DNA from: Pseudomonas reinekei
GTDB taxonomy: Bacteria; Pseudomonadota; Gammaproteobacteria; Pseudomonadales; Pseudomonadaceae
DNA: 64,000 nt
Assembly: GCF_001945365.1 (NCBI RefSeq)
Contig: NZ_MSTQ01000022.1
Coordinates: 1-64,000, forward strand
Direction: 5' to 3'
In this document: piece by piece, positions 48,419-57,711 of the stretch
How the letters are laid out: every line of letters begins with the position of its first letter
How positions within the stretch are numbered: position 1 is the first letter of the stretch
Made by a program: the position numbers and the translations under genes
The notes under the pieces: generated by a model
The model's input: the letters and a program-made list of their open reading frames with translations, nothing else
The model's database searches: none
Told to the model about the DNA's origin: nothing

Positions 48419-49738
48419 ATGTCCAAGCATGCATCCACTGCTGCCGCTGTTCAGGGTTCGAACGCGGTTACACAACGCCAGAGTGACAAGGGAAGTCGCT
48501 ATTTCCAACTGATGCTGCTGGTGCTGGCCGCCGGTGCGATCTACCCGATCCTGTACCTGCGTCAGGTCTACCAGACCACCATGCTCGAAGTGTTCCAGAT
48601 CAACCACAGCGAGCTGGGTTATCTGTACTCGATGCTGGGAACGATTTTCCTGTTGTCGTACCTGCCCAGCGGCTGGCTGGCGGATCGCATTGCGCCACGT
48701 TTCCTGATTTTCTTTTCGCTGGTCGCCACCGGCGCCCTCGGCTTGTGGTATTCCACCGCGCCGTCGATGACCGGCCTGATGATTATCTTTGGCTGCTGGG
48801 GCCTGACCACCGGCCTGACCTTCTGGGCCTCGGTGCTCAAGCGGGTGAAGATGATCGCTCACCACACTGAACAGGGCCGCTTCTTCGGCATCCTCGATGG
48901 CGGTCGCGGTCTGGTTGAAGCCTTGCTGGCCACCGTGGCGCTGGGGTTGTTCGCTTTCGCCACTGAAACCCGTGGCGAATCGGCCGCCGAAGGCTTCAAG
49001 CACGTGGTCTATCTCTATGCCTTCACCTGTATTGCCATCGGCTGTGTGCTGGTGCTGATCAAGGATCCGAAGTCGATGGAAGACACGGCGGCGGTGGAGA
49101 AGGGCAAGTTCAACCTGCTCAGCGACCTGGCCACCCTGGTGAAAATTCCGGAGCTGTGGCTGGTCACCGCGATTGTGTTCTGCGGCTATCACATCTTTTG
49201 GGCCACTTACAGTTTCTCGGACTATTTGCAGGGCGGCGGCATGACCGCGGTCATGGCCGGCACCATCACCACCATCAAGTTGTGGATGCGCCCGATCGGC
49301 GGTATCGGCGGTGGCTGGCTGGGTGACAGGTTCTCGAACATTTCGGTACTGATCGTGGCGCTGTTGCTGGCGTCCCTGGCGATGGTGGGCCTGATCGTAT
49401 TCCCGGCGCTCAACAGCATGGGCCTGCTGATCGGCACGGTGATCTTCATCGGCCTCATGACCTACGCCATTCGCGGCTTGTACTGGGCGATCCTCGACAC
49501 CTGCAACATTCCGCTGCGCATCACCGGCCTGGCCATCGGCATTGTCTCGGTCGTGGGTTACCTGCCGGACGCGTTCATTCCATTGATCAACGGCTACCTC
49601 ACCGAACATTACCCCGGTGCCTTTGGTTACAAGCTGTATTTCGGCTACATCGCTTTCGTCGGCCTGCTCGGAACCCTGGCGGCCCTGACTTTGCGCGCAC
49701 GTATCAATCGTAAATCTTTGAAGAAGACAGGTGCCTGA
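48419..49738 (+). CDS. MFS transporter (GlpT/organophosphate-sugar acid group)
   Basis: 439 residues, twelve helices. SYLPSGWLADRIAPRFLIFF is the first MFS loop. The long soluble N-terminus and the helix pattern suit anion:cation symporters. Ends on TGA 1 base before the ATG of the next gene, so co-translated with the dehydratase. Confidence 0.88.
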   Translation: MSKHASTAAAVQGSNAVTQRQSDKGSRYFQLMLLVLAAGAIYPILYLRQVYQTTMLEVFQINHSELGYLYSMLGTIFLLSYLPSGWLADRIAPRFLIFFSLVATGALGLWYSTAPSMTGLMIIFGCWGLTTGLTFWASVLKRVKMIAHHTEQGRFFGILDGGRGLVEALLATVALGLFAFATETRGESAAEGFKHVVYLYAFTCIAIGCVLVLIKDPKSMEDTAAVEKGKFNLLSDLATLVKIPELWLVTAIVFCGYHIFWATYSFSDYLQGGGMTAVMAGTITTIKLWMRPIGGIGGGWLGDRFSNISVLIVALLLASLAMVGLIVFPALNSMGLLIGTVIFIGLMTYAIRGLYWAILDTCNIPLRITGLAIGIVSVVGYLPDAFIPLINGYLTEHYPGAFGYKLYFGYIAFVGLLGTLAALTLRARINRKSLKKTGA

Positions 49739-49739
49739 G

Positions 49740-50957
49740 ATGAAAATCGTCGCCCTTGAAACCCATATCGTTGCCGTGCCGCCACCGCACGTCGGTGGGA
49801 TGTACTGGCTGTTCGTCAAGATCAAGACCGATTGCGGCATCGAAGGCGTGGGCGAAATCTACGCCGCCACCTTCGGCCCCAAAGCCATGCTGCCGATCAT
49901 CGAGGACGTGTTCGAACGCTACCTGTTGAACCAGGATCCGCACCACATCGAGCGTTTTTTCCGCCAGGCTTATTCGAGCGGTTTCACCCAGCGTCCGGAC
50001 CTGACCATGATGGGCGTGGTCAGCGGCCTGGAGATGGCCTGTTGGGACATCATCGGCAAAGCGGCGAACAAACCGGTTTATGAACTGTTGGGCGGCAAGG
50101 TCAACGAACGCCTGCGTTCCTACACCTATCTGTACCCGGTCAACAGCAAGGGCGAGTACGACTACGACGACCCGGACCTGGCCGCCGAGTGCGCGATCGA
50201 AAACATGAACAAAGGCTTCACCGCCTTGAAATTCGATCCGGCCGGACCGTACACCGCGTATTCCGGGCACCAGATCTCGCTGGAAGTGCTGGAGCGCTGC
50301 GAAACCTTCTGCCGCAAGATCCGCGAAGCGGTGGGCGACAAGTGCGACCTGCTGTTCGGCACCCACGGGCAAATGGTGCCGTCCTCGGCGATCCGCCTGG
50401 CCAAGCGTCTGGAGAAGTACGACCCGCTGTGGTTCGAAGAGCCGGTGCCGCCTGGCCAGGAAGACGCCATGGCGCAAGTCGCGGCCAAGACCAGCATCCC
50501 GATTGCCACGGGCGAGCGACTGACCACCAAGTACGAATTCTTCAAGTTGCTGCAGGCGGGCGGAGCATCGATCTTGCAAATGAACGTCGCCCGCTGCGGT
50601 GGCCTGCTGGAGGCGAAGAAAATCGCCAGCATGGCCGAAGCCTACTACGCGCAGATCGCGCCGCATCTCTACAACGGGCCGATTGGCGCGGCGGCCAGTT
50701 TCCAGTTGGCGACCTGCACGCCGAACTTCCTGATCCAGGAAAGCATCATGACCTGGGGTGGTTTCCATGCCGAAGTCCTGACCAAGCCGCTGCAATGGGA
50801 GGACGGCTACATCATCCCGTCCACCGAACCGGGCCTTGGCGTAGAGCTGAACATGGACGTGGTGCGCAAGCATTCGCCCTACACCGGAGAGCGCCTGCAC
50901 CTGCAAATGGCACCGACCCCGGCGGACGTCAAAGACACATCGCCAGCCAGGGGCTGA
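49740..50957 (+). CDS. Mandelate racemase / enolase-superfamily sugar-acid dehydratase
   Basis: 405 residues. KFDPAGPY supplies the catalytic-barrel strand, metal ligands are in DLLFGTHGQ, WFEEPVPPG and ATGERLTT, and the base His in IAPHLYNGPIG. The superfamily dehydrates or racemises hydroxy acids; members of this shape include galactonate/gluconate-type dehydratases. Exact substrate unknown. AGGTG before the ATG. Confidence 0.87.
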   Translation: MKIVALETHIVAVPPPHVGGMYWLFVKIKTDCGIEGVGEIYAATFGPKAMLPIIEDVFERYLLNQDPHHIERFFRQAYSSGFTQRPDLTMMGVVSGLEMACWDIIGKAANKPVYELLGGKVNERLRSYTYLYPVNSKGEYDYDDPDLAAECAIENMNKGFTALKFDPAGPYTAYSGHQISLEVLERCETFCRKIREAVGDKCDLLFGTHGQMVPSSAIRLAKRLEKYDPLWFEEPVPPGQEDAMAQVAAKTSIPIATGERLTTKYEFFKLLQAGGASILQMNVARCGGLLEAKKIASMAEAYYAQIAPHLYNGPIGAAASFQLATCTPNFLIQESIMTWGGFHAEVLTKPLQWEDGYIIPSTEPGLGVELNMDVVRKHSPYTGERLHLQMAPTPADVKDTSPARG

Positions 50958-50984
50958 CAGGAGATTGCGGCCTGGCGCACTCCA

Positions 50985-51088
50985 TGTCGGCGCGAGCTTG
51001 CTCGCGATGAGGGCCTGACATTCAGCATTGATGTTGACTGATACGACGCCATTGTCGGAACGCCGCCCGGAGCAAGTTCGCTCCCACA
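50985..51088. repeat. Degenerate REPIN
   Basis: Left arm TGTCGGCGCGAGCTTGCTCGCG, right arm GGAGCAAGTTCGCTCCCACA with mutations and an indel. The gap 50958-51144 holds nothing else. Confidence 0.7.
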
Positions 51089-51144
51089 GGGATGTGCGCC
51101 TGGCCAAGGTTTTTTTTGTACAACGACTTACGCGGTAACCGTGC

Positions 51145-52755
51145 ATGACATACGACTACATCATCGCTGGCGCTGGCGCCGCGGGCTGTGTTTTGGCCAA
51201 TCGCCTTTCGGCCTCGGGAAAACACACGGTGCTGCTGCTGGAAGCGGGCGGGAAGGACAGTTCGCTGTGGTTCAAGATCCCGGTCGGCTTCGCCAAAATG
51301 TATTACAACCCGACCTTCAACTGGATGTATTACAGCCAGCCACAGAAGCAACTGGGCAATCGGCAAATCTACGCCCCGCGCGGCAAAGTGCAGGGTGGTT
51401 CGGGCTCGATCAACGCGATGATTTATGTCCGCGGTCAGGCCCATGACTTTGACGACTGGGCGGCGAACGGCAACGACGGCTGGGGCTTCAAGGACGTACT
51501 GCCGTACTTCCGCAAACTGGAAAATCATCCGCTGGGCGACAGCGAATATCACGGTGGCAGCGGACCGATCAGCATCACGCCGATGAAGGGCCAGACCCAT
51601 CCGATCTGCGATGTGTTCCTCAAGGGCTGCGATGAACTGGGCTATCCGCACAGTGACGATTTCAACGGGCCGAAATTCGAAGGCGCGGGCATCTACGACG
51701 TCAACACCCGTGACGGCCAGCGTTGTTCCAGCAGCTTCGCCCATCTGCACCCGGCGTTGAGCCGGCCGAACCTGACCGTCGAACATTACGCCCTGGTCGA
51801 CCGCGTGCTGTTCGATGAACAACAGCGGGCCACCGGGATCTCCATCACCCAGCACGGCGTGGCGCGCACCTTCACGGCCAACAAGGAAGTGATTCTCTGC
51901 GCCGGCGCCGTGGACACACCAAAGATTCTGCAACTGTCCGGTGTCGCCGATCAGGCACTGCTGGCCAGGCACAACATCCCGCTGGTCAAACACCTGCCGG
52001 CGGTGGGGCAAAACCTGCAGGACCACCTGTGCGTCAGTTACTACTACAAAGCCAACATTGCGACGCTCAACGATGAACTGAGCTCGTTGTTCGGTCAGTT
52101 CAAGCTCGGCTTGAAATACCTGTTCACCCGCAAGGGCGCGCTGGCGATGAGCGTCAACCAGGCTGGCGGTTTCTTCCGCGGCAACGAGCAGCAGGCCAAC
52201 CCGAACCTGCAGTTGTACTTCAACCCGCTGTCGTACCAGATCCCGAAAAACAACAAGGCCAGCCTCAAGCCCGAGCCGTACTCTGGCTTCCTGTTGTGCT
52301 TCAACCCGTGCCGGCCGACCAGTCGCGGGCACATCACCATCGCCTCGAAAAATCCGCGTGATGCAGCGCTGATCGACCCGAACTACCTGAGCACCCAGAA
52401 GGACATCGACGAGGTGATCCAGGGCAGCCGTCTGATGCGCAAGATCATGCAGGCGCCGGCGCTCAAGGGCATCACCGTTGAAGAGGTGTTGCCGGGCCCG
52501 GTGGTCGAGACTGACGAGCAAATGCTGCAGTACTTCCGTGAAAACAGCGGTTCGATCTATCACCTGTGCGGTTCGTGCGCGATGGGTGCCGACGAGCAGA
52601 AGTCGGTGGTCGACAAGCGCCTGAAGGTGCACGGGCTCAACGGACTGCGCATCGTCGATGCGTCGATTTTCCCCAACGTCACCTCGGGCAACACCCATGC
52701 CGCGGTGTTGATGGTGGCCGAGAAGGGCGCTGATCTGATCCTGCAGGACGCTTGA
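51145..52755 (+). CDS. GMC-family FAD oxidoreductase (choline-dehydrogenase-like)
   Basis: 536 residues. FAD loop DYIIAGAGAAGCVLANRLS, GMC signature PRGKVQGGSGSINAMIYVRG, second signature LCAGAVDTPKILQLSG, and C-terminal active-site region HLCGSCAMG ... NTHAAVLMVAEKGADLI. Oxidises a primary or secondary alcohol. Same strand as the dehydratase gene; probably the alcohol-oxidising step of the pathway. GCGGTAACCGTGC before the ATG; the start is fixed by the family N-terminus. Confidence 0.92.
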   Translation: MTYDYIIAGAGAAGCVLANRLSASGKHTVLLLEAGGKDSSLWFKIPVGFAKMYYNPTFNWMYYSQPQKQLGNRQIYAPRGKVQGGSGSINAMIYVRGQAHDFDDWAANGNDGWGFKDVLPYFRKLENHPLGDSEYHGGSGPISITPMKGQTHPICDVFLKGCDELGYPHSDDFNGPKFEGAGIYDVNTRDGQRCSSSFAHLHPALSRPNLTVEHYALVDRVLFDEQQRATGISITQHGVARTFTANKEVILCAGAVDTPKILQLSGVADQALLARHNIPLVKHLPAVGQNLQDHLCVSYYYKANIATLNDELSSLFGQFKLGLKYLFTRKGALAMSVNQAGGFFRGNEQQANPNLQLYFNPLSYQIPKNNKASLKPEPYSGFLLCFNPCRPTSRGHITIASKNPRDAALIDPNYLSTQKDIDEVIQGSRLMRKIMQAPALKGITVEEVLPGPVVETDEQMLQYFRENSGSIYHLCGSCAMGADEQKSVVDKRLKVHGLNGLRIVDASIFPNVTSGNTHAAVLMVAEKGADLILQDA

Positions 52756-52867
52756 TTTATCACCTGGGTGTATCAAAAATGAATTTCCGCTGAGTCCGCT
52801 GCTCCTACTTGTAGGTAGCGGGTTCAGACCCGTGAAATCATAGGTGCAATCAGGGAGCGGCAAGTTC

Positions 52868-53275
52868 ATGAGCCAAGTGACGACGGCGGGCGGTATTCTT
52901 CCTGAAGGGTTGATTCTGGTGGTTGAAGACGATCCGCTGATCCTGGAATTTCTCTGTGAAATTCTCCAGGAAGAAGGCTTCAAGGTGCAGCCGCAAGACA
53001 GTGCCGATGCTGCAGCGGAGTATCTGGAGCAGCATGCTGCGCAAGTCAGTTTGCTGCTCACGGACATCACCATGCCCGGCAAACTCAATGGTGCCGATCT
53101 CGCCAACCAGTTTGGCGATCGCTGGCCGGACAAGCCGATCATGATCATGTCCGGCTACGAAACCCCGCAAAGCTCCGGGGTCCGGCACGAGGTGGCTTTC
53201 ATCAAGAAACCCTGGGCGCTGGGGCAATTGCTCGATTGTGTGGAAGGCGCACTCAAGTCCCGACCTGTCCTGTAG
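52868..53275 (+). CDS. Receiver-only response regulator
   Basis: 135 residues: VVEDDP acidic pocket, phosphoacceptor D66 in LLLTDITMPG, Ser in IMSGYE, Lys in FIKKPW. No output domain and no kinase next to it. AGGGAG lies 13 bases upstream, farther than ideal. Partner unknown. Confidence 0.87.
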   Translation: MSQVTTAGGILPEGLILVVEDDPLILEFLCEILQEEGFKVQPQDSADAAAEYLEQHAAQVSLLLTDITMPGKLNGADLANQFGDRWPDKPIMIMSGYETPQSSGVRHEVAFIKKPWALGQLLDCVEGALKSRPVL

Positions 53276-53340
53276 GTGTTGCGACGGATCATGTAGATTG
53301 CGCAAAACATCCGTCAGACTCTTGAGACAGGAAGGACCTT

Positions 53341-54006
53341 TTGCCAGCTCAAACATCCGTCTTCGATACCCCTTACCGTGCCTTCCTCTTCGACATGGAT
53401 GGCACCATCCTCACTTCGATTGCCGCCGCCGAGCGCGTCTGGACCACTTGGGCCTTGCGCCATGGTGTCGACGTCGAAACCTTCCTGCCGACCATCCATG
53501 GTGCCCGCGCCATCGACACCATCACGCGCCTGGCCTTGCCCGGTGTGGATGCCGAAGCCGAAGCGGCGTGGATCACCCAGGCGGAAATCGACGATGTCGA
53601 GGGCGTCGAGGAAGTGGCCGGCGCTGCGGCGTTTCTCAAGTCGCTGCCGGCTGATCAATGGGCCATCGTCACCTCTGCGCCGAGGAGGCTGGCATTGCGT
53701 CGAATGGCAGCGGCGGGGATTCCCGAGCCGGACGTGATGGTCACCGCCGAAGACGTCAGTCTCGGCAAACCCGACCCTGGCGGTTATCGGCTCGCGGCTG
53801 AACGGCTGGGCGTGGAGATTACGCAATGCCTGGTGTTCGAGGACGCGACGGTGGGGATTCTCGCGGCCGAAGCGGCGGGTGCGGATCTGCTGATTGTGAC
53901 GGCGGCGCATGAACAACCGATTCAAACGGAGCATGCGACGTTGGCGGGTTACGATTGGGTCGAGGCACATTTGGCTGAGGAACGTCTCAGCCTGCGCCCG
54001 CGCTAA
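53341..54006 (+). CDS. HAD-superfamily sugar-phosphatase-like hydrolase
   Basis: 221 residues. HAD motif I AFLFDMDGTILTS, motif II VTSAPRR, motif III/IV GKPDPGGY ... LVFEDATVGILAA. The GPP/DOG-type phosphatases (glycerol-3-phosphate, 2-deoxyglucose-6-phosphate) have this pattern. TTG start, supported by AGGAAGGA 6-8 bases upstream; no ATG fits the family N-terminus. Confidence 0.88.
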   Translation: MPAQTSVFDTPYRAFLFDMDGTILTSIAAAERVWTTWALRHGVDVETFLPTIHGARAIDTITRLALPGVDAEAEAAWITQAEIDDVEGVEEVAGAAAFLKSLPADQWAIVTSAPRRLALRRMAAAGIPEPDVMVTAEDVSLGKPDPGGYRLAAERLGVEITQCLVFEDATVGILAAEAAGADLLIVTAAHEQPIQTEHATLAGYDWVEAHLAEERLSLRPR

Positions 54007-54029
54007 ATACAGGCGCGCGCCTGCCGGGA

Positions 54030-54974
54030 TCAAGTCGACGCTGATCGCGCACTGCGCCGTATCACCTGCGGTGGCTGTCCAAATGCCCGCAGGAACGCTT
54101 CGCGCATGCGGCGGCGATCGCTGAAGCCGGTTTCCAGGGCGATCTGGTCAAGGGTCAAACGCCCGCGCTCGAGCATTTGCCGCGCCGCTTCCAGGCGCAG
54201 GTTTTCAATGGCCTTGGCCGGCGACTGACCGGTTTCGGCGCGGAATGACCGGCTGAACTGCCGTGGACTCAGGCGCGCCACCTCGGCCAGTTGCTCGACC
54301 GAAAGCGCTTGGTCCAGGTGTTCGCGGGCGTAGGTCAAGACGGTCTGGATGCGATCGGATTTCGGTTCCAGTTCCAGCAGCGCCGAATGCTGCGACTGAC
54401 CGCCCGCGCGGCGGTGATACATCACCAGCTTCTGCGCCACCGAACGGGCGAGGTCGGCGCCATGGTCTTTCTCGACCATGGCCAGCGCCAGGTCGATGCC
54501 GGCAGTCATGCCGGCGGAGGTCCAGATGGCACCGTCAATCACGTAGATCCGGTCGGCCTCCACGTGGATCCCCTCGAAACGTTCCTGCAGCTGCCGCACA
54601 TACGCCCAATGGGTGGTCGCGCGTTTTCCCTCAAGTAAACCGGCTTGAGCCAGGACAAAAGCCCCGGAACAAATCGACGCGGTGCGGCGCGCGGTGTTGA
54701 CGCTGGTGCGCAGGTATTCAAGCACCGCGTCGGGCGCCTGTTCGAGGATGGAATCACCGCCGGCCACGATCACCGTGTCGAACACGCGCTCATCGAATGC
54801 TTCAGTGCCGATACTCAAACCGCCGGAGGCCCGCAACGAGCAGCCGTCCGCGGATAGCACGCGCACGTCGTACAGCGTTTCGCCAGCGCTGAAGTTGGCG
54901 TACTCGAACACCGGCATCGCCGCCAGTGCCATGGACTGGAAGCCTTCGAATACCACGAACGCCACGGTGATCAT
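54030..54974 (-). CDS. GlxA-type AraC-family regulator
   Basis: 314 residues: DJ-1/PfpI-like amidase domain (VAFVVFEGFQSMALAAMPVF, elbow SICSGAFVLAQAG) and C-terminal AraC HTH (LSVEQLAEVARLSPRQFSRS, ALETGFSDRRRMREAF). Divergent from the SDR gene with a shared palindrome between, so the SDR gene is its probable target. Confidence 0.92.
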   Translation of the reverse strand: MITVAFVVFEGFQSMALAAMPVFEYANFSAGETLYDVRVLSADGCSLRASGGLSIGTEAFDERVFDTVIVAGGDSILEQAPDAVLEYLRTSVNTARRTASICSGAFVLAQAGLLEGKRATTHWAYVRQLQERFEGIHVEADRIYVIDGAIWTSAGMTAGIDLALAMVEKDHGADLARSVAQKLVMYHRRAGGQSQHSALLELEPKSDRIQTVLTYAREHLDQALSVEQLAEVARLSPRQFSRSFRAETGQSPAKAIENLRLEAARQMLERGRLTLDQIALETGFSDRRRMREAFLRAFGQPPQVIRRSARSAST

Positions 54975-54983
54975 CAGGATGTC

Positions 54984-55051
54984 CTCAAATGGTGATGTCC
55001 TAAAACCGTACTTTAAACGTCATTTGAGACGCAGGCGAGGGCCTTTATAAC
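54984..55051 (+). promoter_or_regulatory. Promoter of the SDR gene with overlapping palindrome
   Basis: CTCAAATG (54984-54991) and CATTTGAG (55021-55028) are perfect inverted arms with 29 bases between. TTGAGA (55024), 16 bases, TATAAC (55046) is a good sigma-70 promoter. The right arm overlaps the -35 box. Confidence 0.55.
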
Positions 55052-55098
55052 GGTATCCAACCGGCGAATATCTCGCCCCACTGTGAAGGAAACCGATT

Positions 55099-55890
55099 AT
55101 GGCGCTCTCATCCAAAGGCACTGCATTGATCACCGGCGCTTCGTCGGGAATTGGCGCGGTGTACGCCGACCGTCTCGCCCGCCAGGGCTATGACCTGATT
55201 CTGGTCGCCCGCAGCCAGGCAAAACTCAATGCCCTGGCCAGACATTTGAGTGACCAGACCGGTCGCACCGTGGAAGTGGTCGCCGCCGACCTCAAGGAAA
55301 AGGCCGATGTGCGGCGGGTAGAAGACATTCTGCGCAACGATGCCAGCATCACGCTGCTGGTCAATAACGCCGGGGTCGGCGCAGTCATGCCGTTGCTTGG
55401 CAGCCCGGTGGATGAGATGGAAGACATGATCACCCTCAATGTCACCGCATTGATGCGACTGGCCTACGCCGTGGTGCCTGGCTTCGTCGCGCGCGGCGCC
55501 GGGACGGTGATCAACATTTCTTCAATCGTTGCCATTGCCCCGGAAATCCTCAACGGTGTGTACGGTGGGACCAAGGCATTTGTGCTGGGCTTGAGCCAGT
55601 CGATGCATCGGGAGTTGTCCGACAAAGGCGTGCGCGTCCAGGCAGTGCTGCCGGGAGCCACCGCGACCGACTTCTGGAGCGAAGCGGGCAACCCGGTGGA
55701 AAATCTGCCGCCGGAGATCGTGATGTCCGCGCAGGACATGGTCGATGCGGCATTGGTGGGGTTGGCGAAGGGTGAAGTGGTGACCATCCCGGGGTTGCAC
55801 GATGGCAGCCAGTGGGACCGCCATGAAGCGCAGCGCCAAGTGTTGAGCGGGCTGTTCGGCAACTCCACGGCGGCACCGCGTTATCGCTGA
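55099..55890 (+). CDS. Short-chain dehydrogenase/reductase
   Basis: 263 residues, classical SDR: TGASSGIG cofactor loop, LLVNNAGVGAVMP, Ser in INISSIVAI, YGGTK active-site Tyr/Lys. Target alcohol or ketone unknown. Controlled from a 70 bp divergent region. Confidence 0.92.
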   Translation: MALSSKGTALITGASSGIGAVYADRLARQGYDLILVARSQAKLNALARHLSDQTGRTVEVVAADLKEKADVRRVEDILRNDASITLLVNNAGVGAVMPLLGSPVDEMEDMITLNVTALMRLAYAVVPGFVARGAGTVINISSIVAIAPEILNGVYGGTKAFVLGLSQSMHRELSDKGVRVQAVLPGATATDFWSEAGNPVENLPPEIVMSAQDMVDAALVGLAKGEVVTIPGLHDGSQWDRHEAQRQVLSGLFGNSTAAPRYR

Positions 55891-55995
55891 ACAGTGTCCG
55901 GTCAAGTCTGGGGCAGGGGACGGTCAACCGACAGCAAGGCAGGGCTGGAAACGCAATCCAGGTGTCACGAGCCCCACCGCTGAGGTTGGTCGTCT

Positions 55996-56313
55996 TCAGT
56001 GATCGGCAGCAACGCCTTGCTGGACAAGAATGGCTTGCGCCAAATCTTCATCGCTGGCATTGAGGCCGGGGTTTTCCTGCCGGATACGCTGTAAGACCTG
56101 CTCCAGATAAACACCGCGAATCGCACCGCCACTGGCGACGAAGCTGGAGGCGTCGTCACGGGCGGGAATCATCATTTTGTCGTCCTTGAACGTCGAGTAG
56201 AGCGAAGCGGATACGCCGGCCGAGGTGGCAACATCACCCGCGTCCACTTTGGCCATGGCCGAACCGAAAGGCAAACAAAGTACCAGGGAAGAAATGATCA
56301 ACAAACGTCGCAT
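55996..56313 (-). CDS. DUF2388 small exported protein
   Basis: 105 residues with signal peptide MRRLLIISSLVLCLPFGSAMA. Then DAGDVATSAGVSASLYSTF and DDKMMIPARDDASSFVASGG, the DUF2388 pattern, a Pseudomonas-specific periplasmic family of unknown role. GGAGGA before the ATG. Confidence 0.85.
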   Translation of the reverse strand: MRRLLIISSLVLCLPFGSAMAKVDAGDVATSAGVSASLYSTFKDDKMMIPARDDASSFVASGGAIRGVYLEQVLQRIRQENPGLNASDEDLAQAILVQQGVAADH

Positions 56314-56413
56314 GACGGTGTCCTCCGAAAGCGTGGAGCATAAAGGAAGTACCACAACGATTAGGATGCCCGGTGACCCCCAGGAGTTCCCTGCCGATGC
56401 AACGGGCCGTTGA

Positions 56414-57430
56414 TCAACGGGAAAAGCGGTTGCGATAGTCCCTTGGCGAGACGCCCAGGTTGCGCTGGAATGTCAGGCGCATGCGTTCTTCATCACCGAA
56501 CCCGCACAGTCGGGAAATTTGATCGATGTTGCGCTCGGAATCTTCCAGCAGGCGTCGGGCGGCCTCCACGCGCAGCACCTCCACCGCTTTGGCCGGGGTG
56601 CGGCCAGTCTTGAGTTTATAGACCCGGGCGAAGTTGCGCGGGCTCATCTGCACCTGCTGGGCGAGCAGGTCGACTGTCAGGTTATTGCTCGCAAGATTTT
56701 TTGAGATCCACAGGTGCAGGTCGTCAAACACGGCGCCGTCGGTGGTCTGCGATTGCAGTAATTCACTGTATTGAGCCTGGCCCCCGGGACGTTTGAGGAA
56801 CACCACCATTTCCCGCGCCACCAGCAGCGCCAGTTCACGTCCACAATCTTCTTCGACCAGCGCCAGGGCCAGGTCGATGCCGGCACTGACCCCGGCGGAA
56901 GTCCAGACCGAGCCCTGCTGAATGAAGATCGCATCGTTGTCGACTTCGATCGACGGGTGACGCTCCTTTAGCAAGCCGCACATCGCCCAATGGGTAGCGG
57001 CGCGCCGGTCGTCGAGCAATCCGGCTTCAGCCAGCAGGAACGTGCCGCTGCACACCGAGGCGGTACGTCTGACCTTGGTCGCGGCGTTTTTGAGCCAGCC
57101 GACAACGTCCAGGGAATTGTTCATGGCCAGAATAATCTCCGGCGCCCCGGGGACGATCAGCGTGTCGATCAAGTGTTCGGATAAACCACTCAACGGCACG
57201 GTGTCGACTGCCAGGCCTTCGGCAGTCTGAATCAGGCCGCCGGTGAGGCTCGCGGTTTGCAGTGTGTAACCCGGCAGATTGCTGCTCTTGAGATAACGGG
57301 AGGCCGCCCAGAACACGGTTTGCGCGCCGGTCAGGTCCAGCAGGCCCATTTCCGGGTAAGCGAGGAAGACGATCAGGCGCGGTGCTTCGGATTGGATTTC
57401 GTGGGGGGCGGACGAGTTTGCGATGTTCAT
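56414..57430 (-). CDS. GlxA-type AraC-family regulator
   Basis: 338 residues: PfpI-like domain (LIVFLAYPEMGLLDLTGAQ, elbow SVCSGTFLLAEAG) and AraC HTH (VDLLAQQVQMSPRNFARVYK, SRLCGFGDEERMRLTF). Second GlxA-type gene in 3 kb. No obvious target is adjacent; the stretch 57431-57711 upstream holds no clear gene. Confidence 0.9.
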   Translation of the reverse strand: MNIANSSAPHEIQSEAPRLIVFLAYPEMGLLDLTGAQTVFWAASRYLKSSNLPGYTLQTASLTGGLIQTAEGLAVDTVPLSGLSEHLIDTLIVPGAPEIILAMNNSLDVVGWLKNAATKVRRTASVCSGTFLLAEAGLLDDRRAATHWAMCGLLKERHPSIEVDNDAIFIQQGSVWTSAGVSAGIDLALALVEEDCGRELALLVAREMVVFLKRPGGQAQYSELLQSQTTDGAVFDDLHLWISKNLASNNLTVDLLAQQVQMSPRNFARVYKLKTGRTPAKAVEVLRVEAARRLLEDSERNIDQISRLCGFGDEERMRLTFQRNLGVSPRDYRNRFSR

Positions 57431-57662
57431 AGGCTTCTGTTTCAGCGAGTGGGAATAATCATAATTCGCAAACGCCTTAAAGGTTAACGCAATTGGTCGG
57501 CTGTCATTATTTCAGGGTTTTATGTCAGTCGAACAAGCGGTTTTACTCTAGCACTGCCGGCAGGTACAGAAATCGTGCCGATCATGACTGGCTGGATCGT
57601 GCAGTCCACCGGGTCGGATTTTCTGATGCGTACCGATGATCAGCACCCGCGGCATTTGGCGT

Positions 57663-57676
57663 GGATAGCGCTATCC
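57663..57676. promoter_or_regulatory. 14-bp perfect palindrome
   Basis: GGATAGCGCTATCC, 35 bases before the DinB start; GAAGCGCTATTC follows 8 bases later as a partial copy. Possible operator. Confidence 0.4.
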
Positions 57677-57711
57677 TTGGGAGAAGCGCTATTCGCCATC
57701 GGAGAAGTTCG

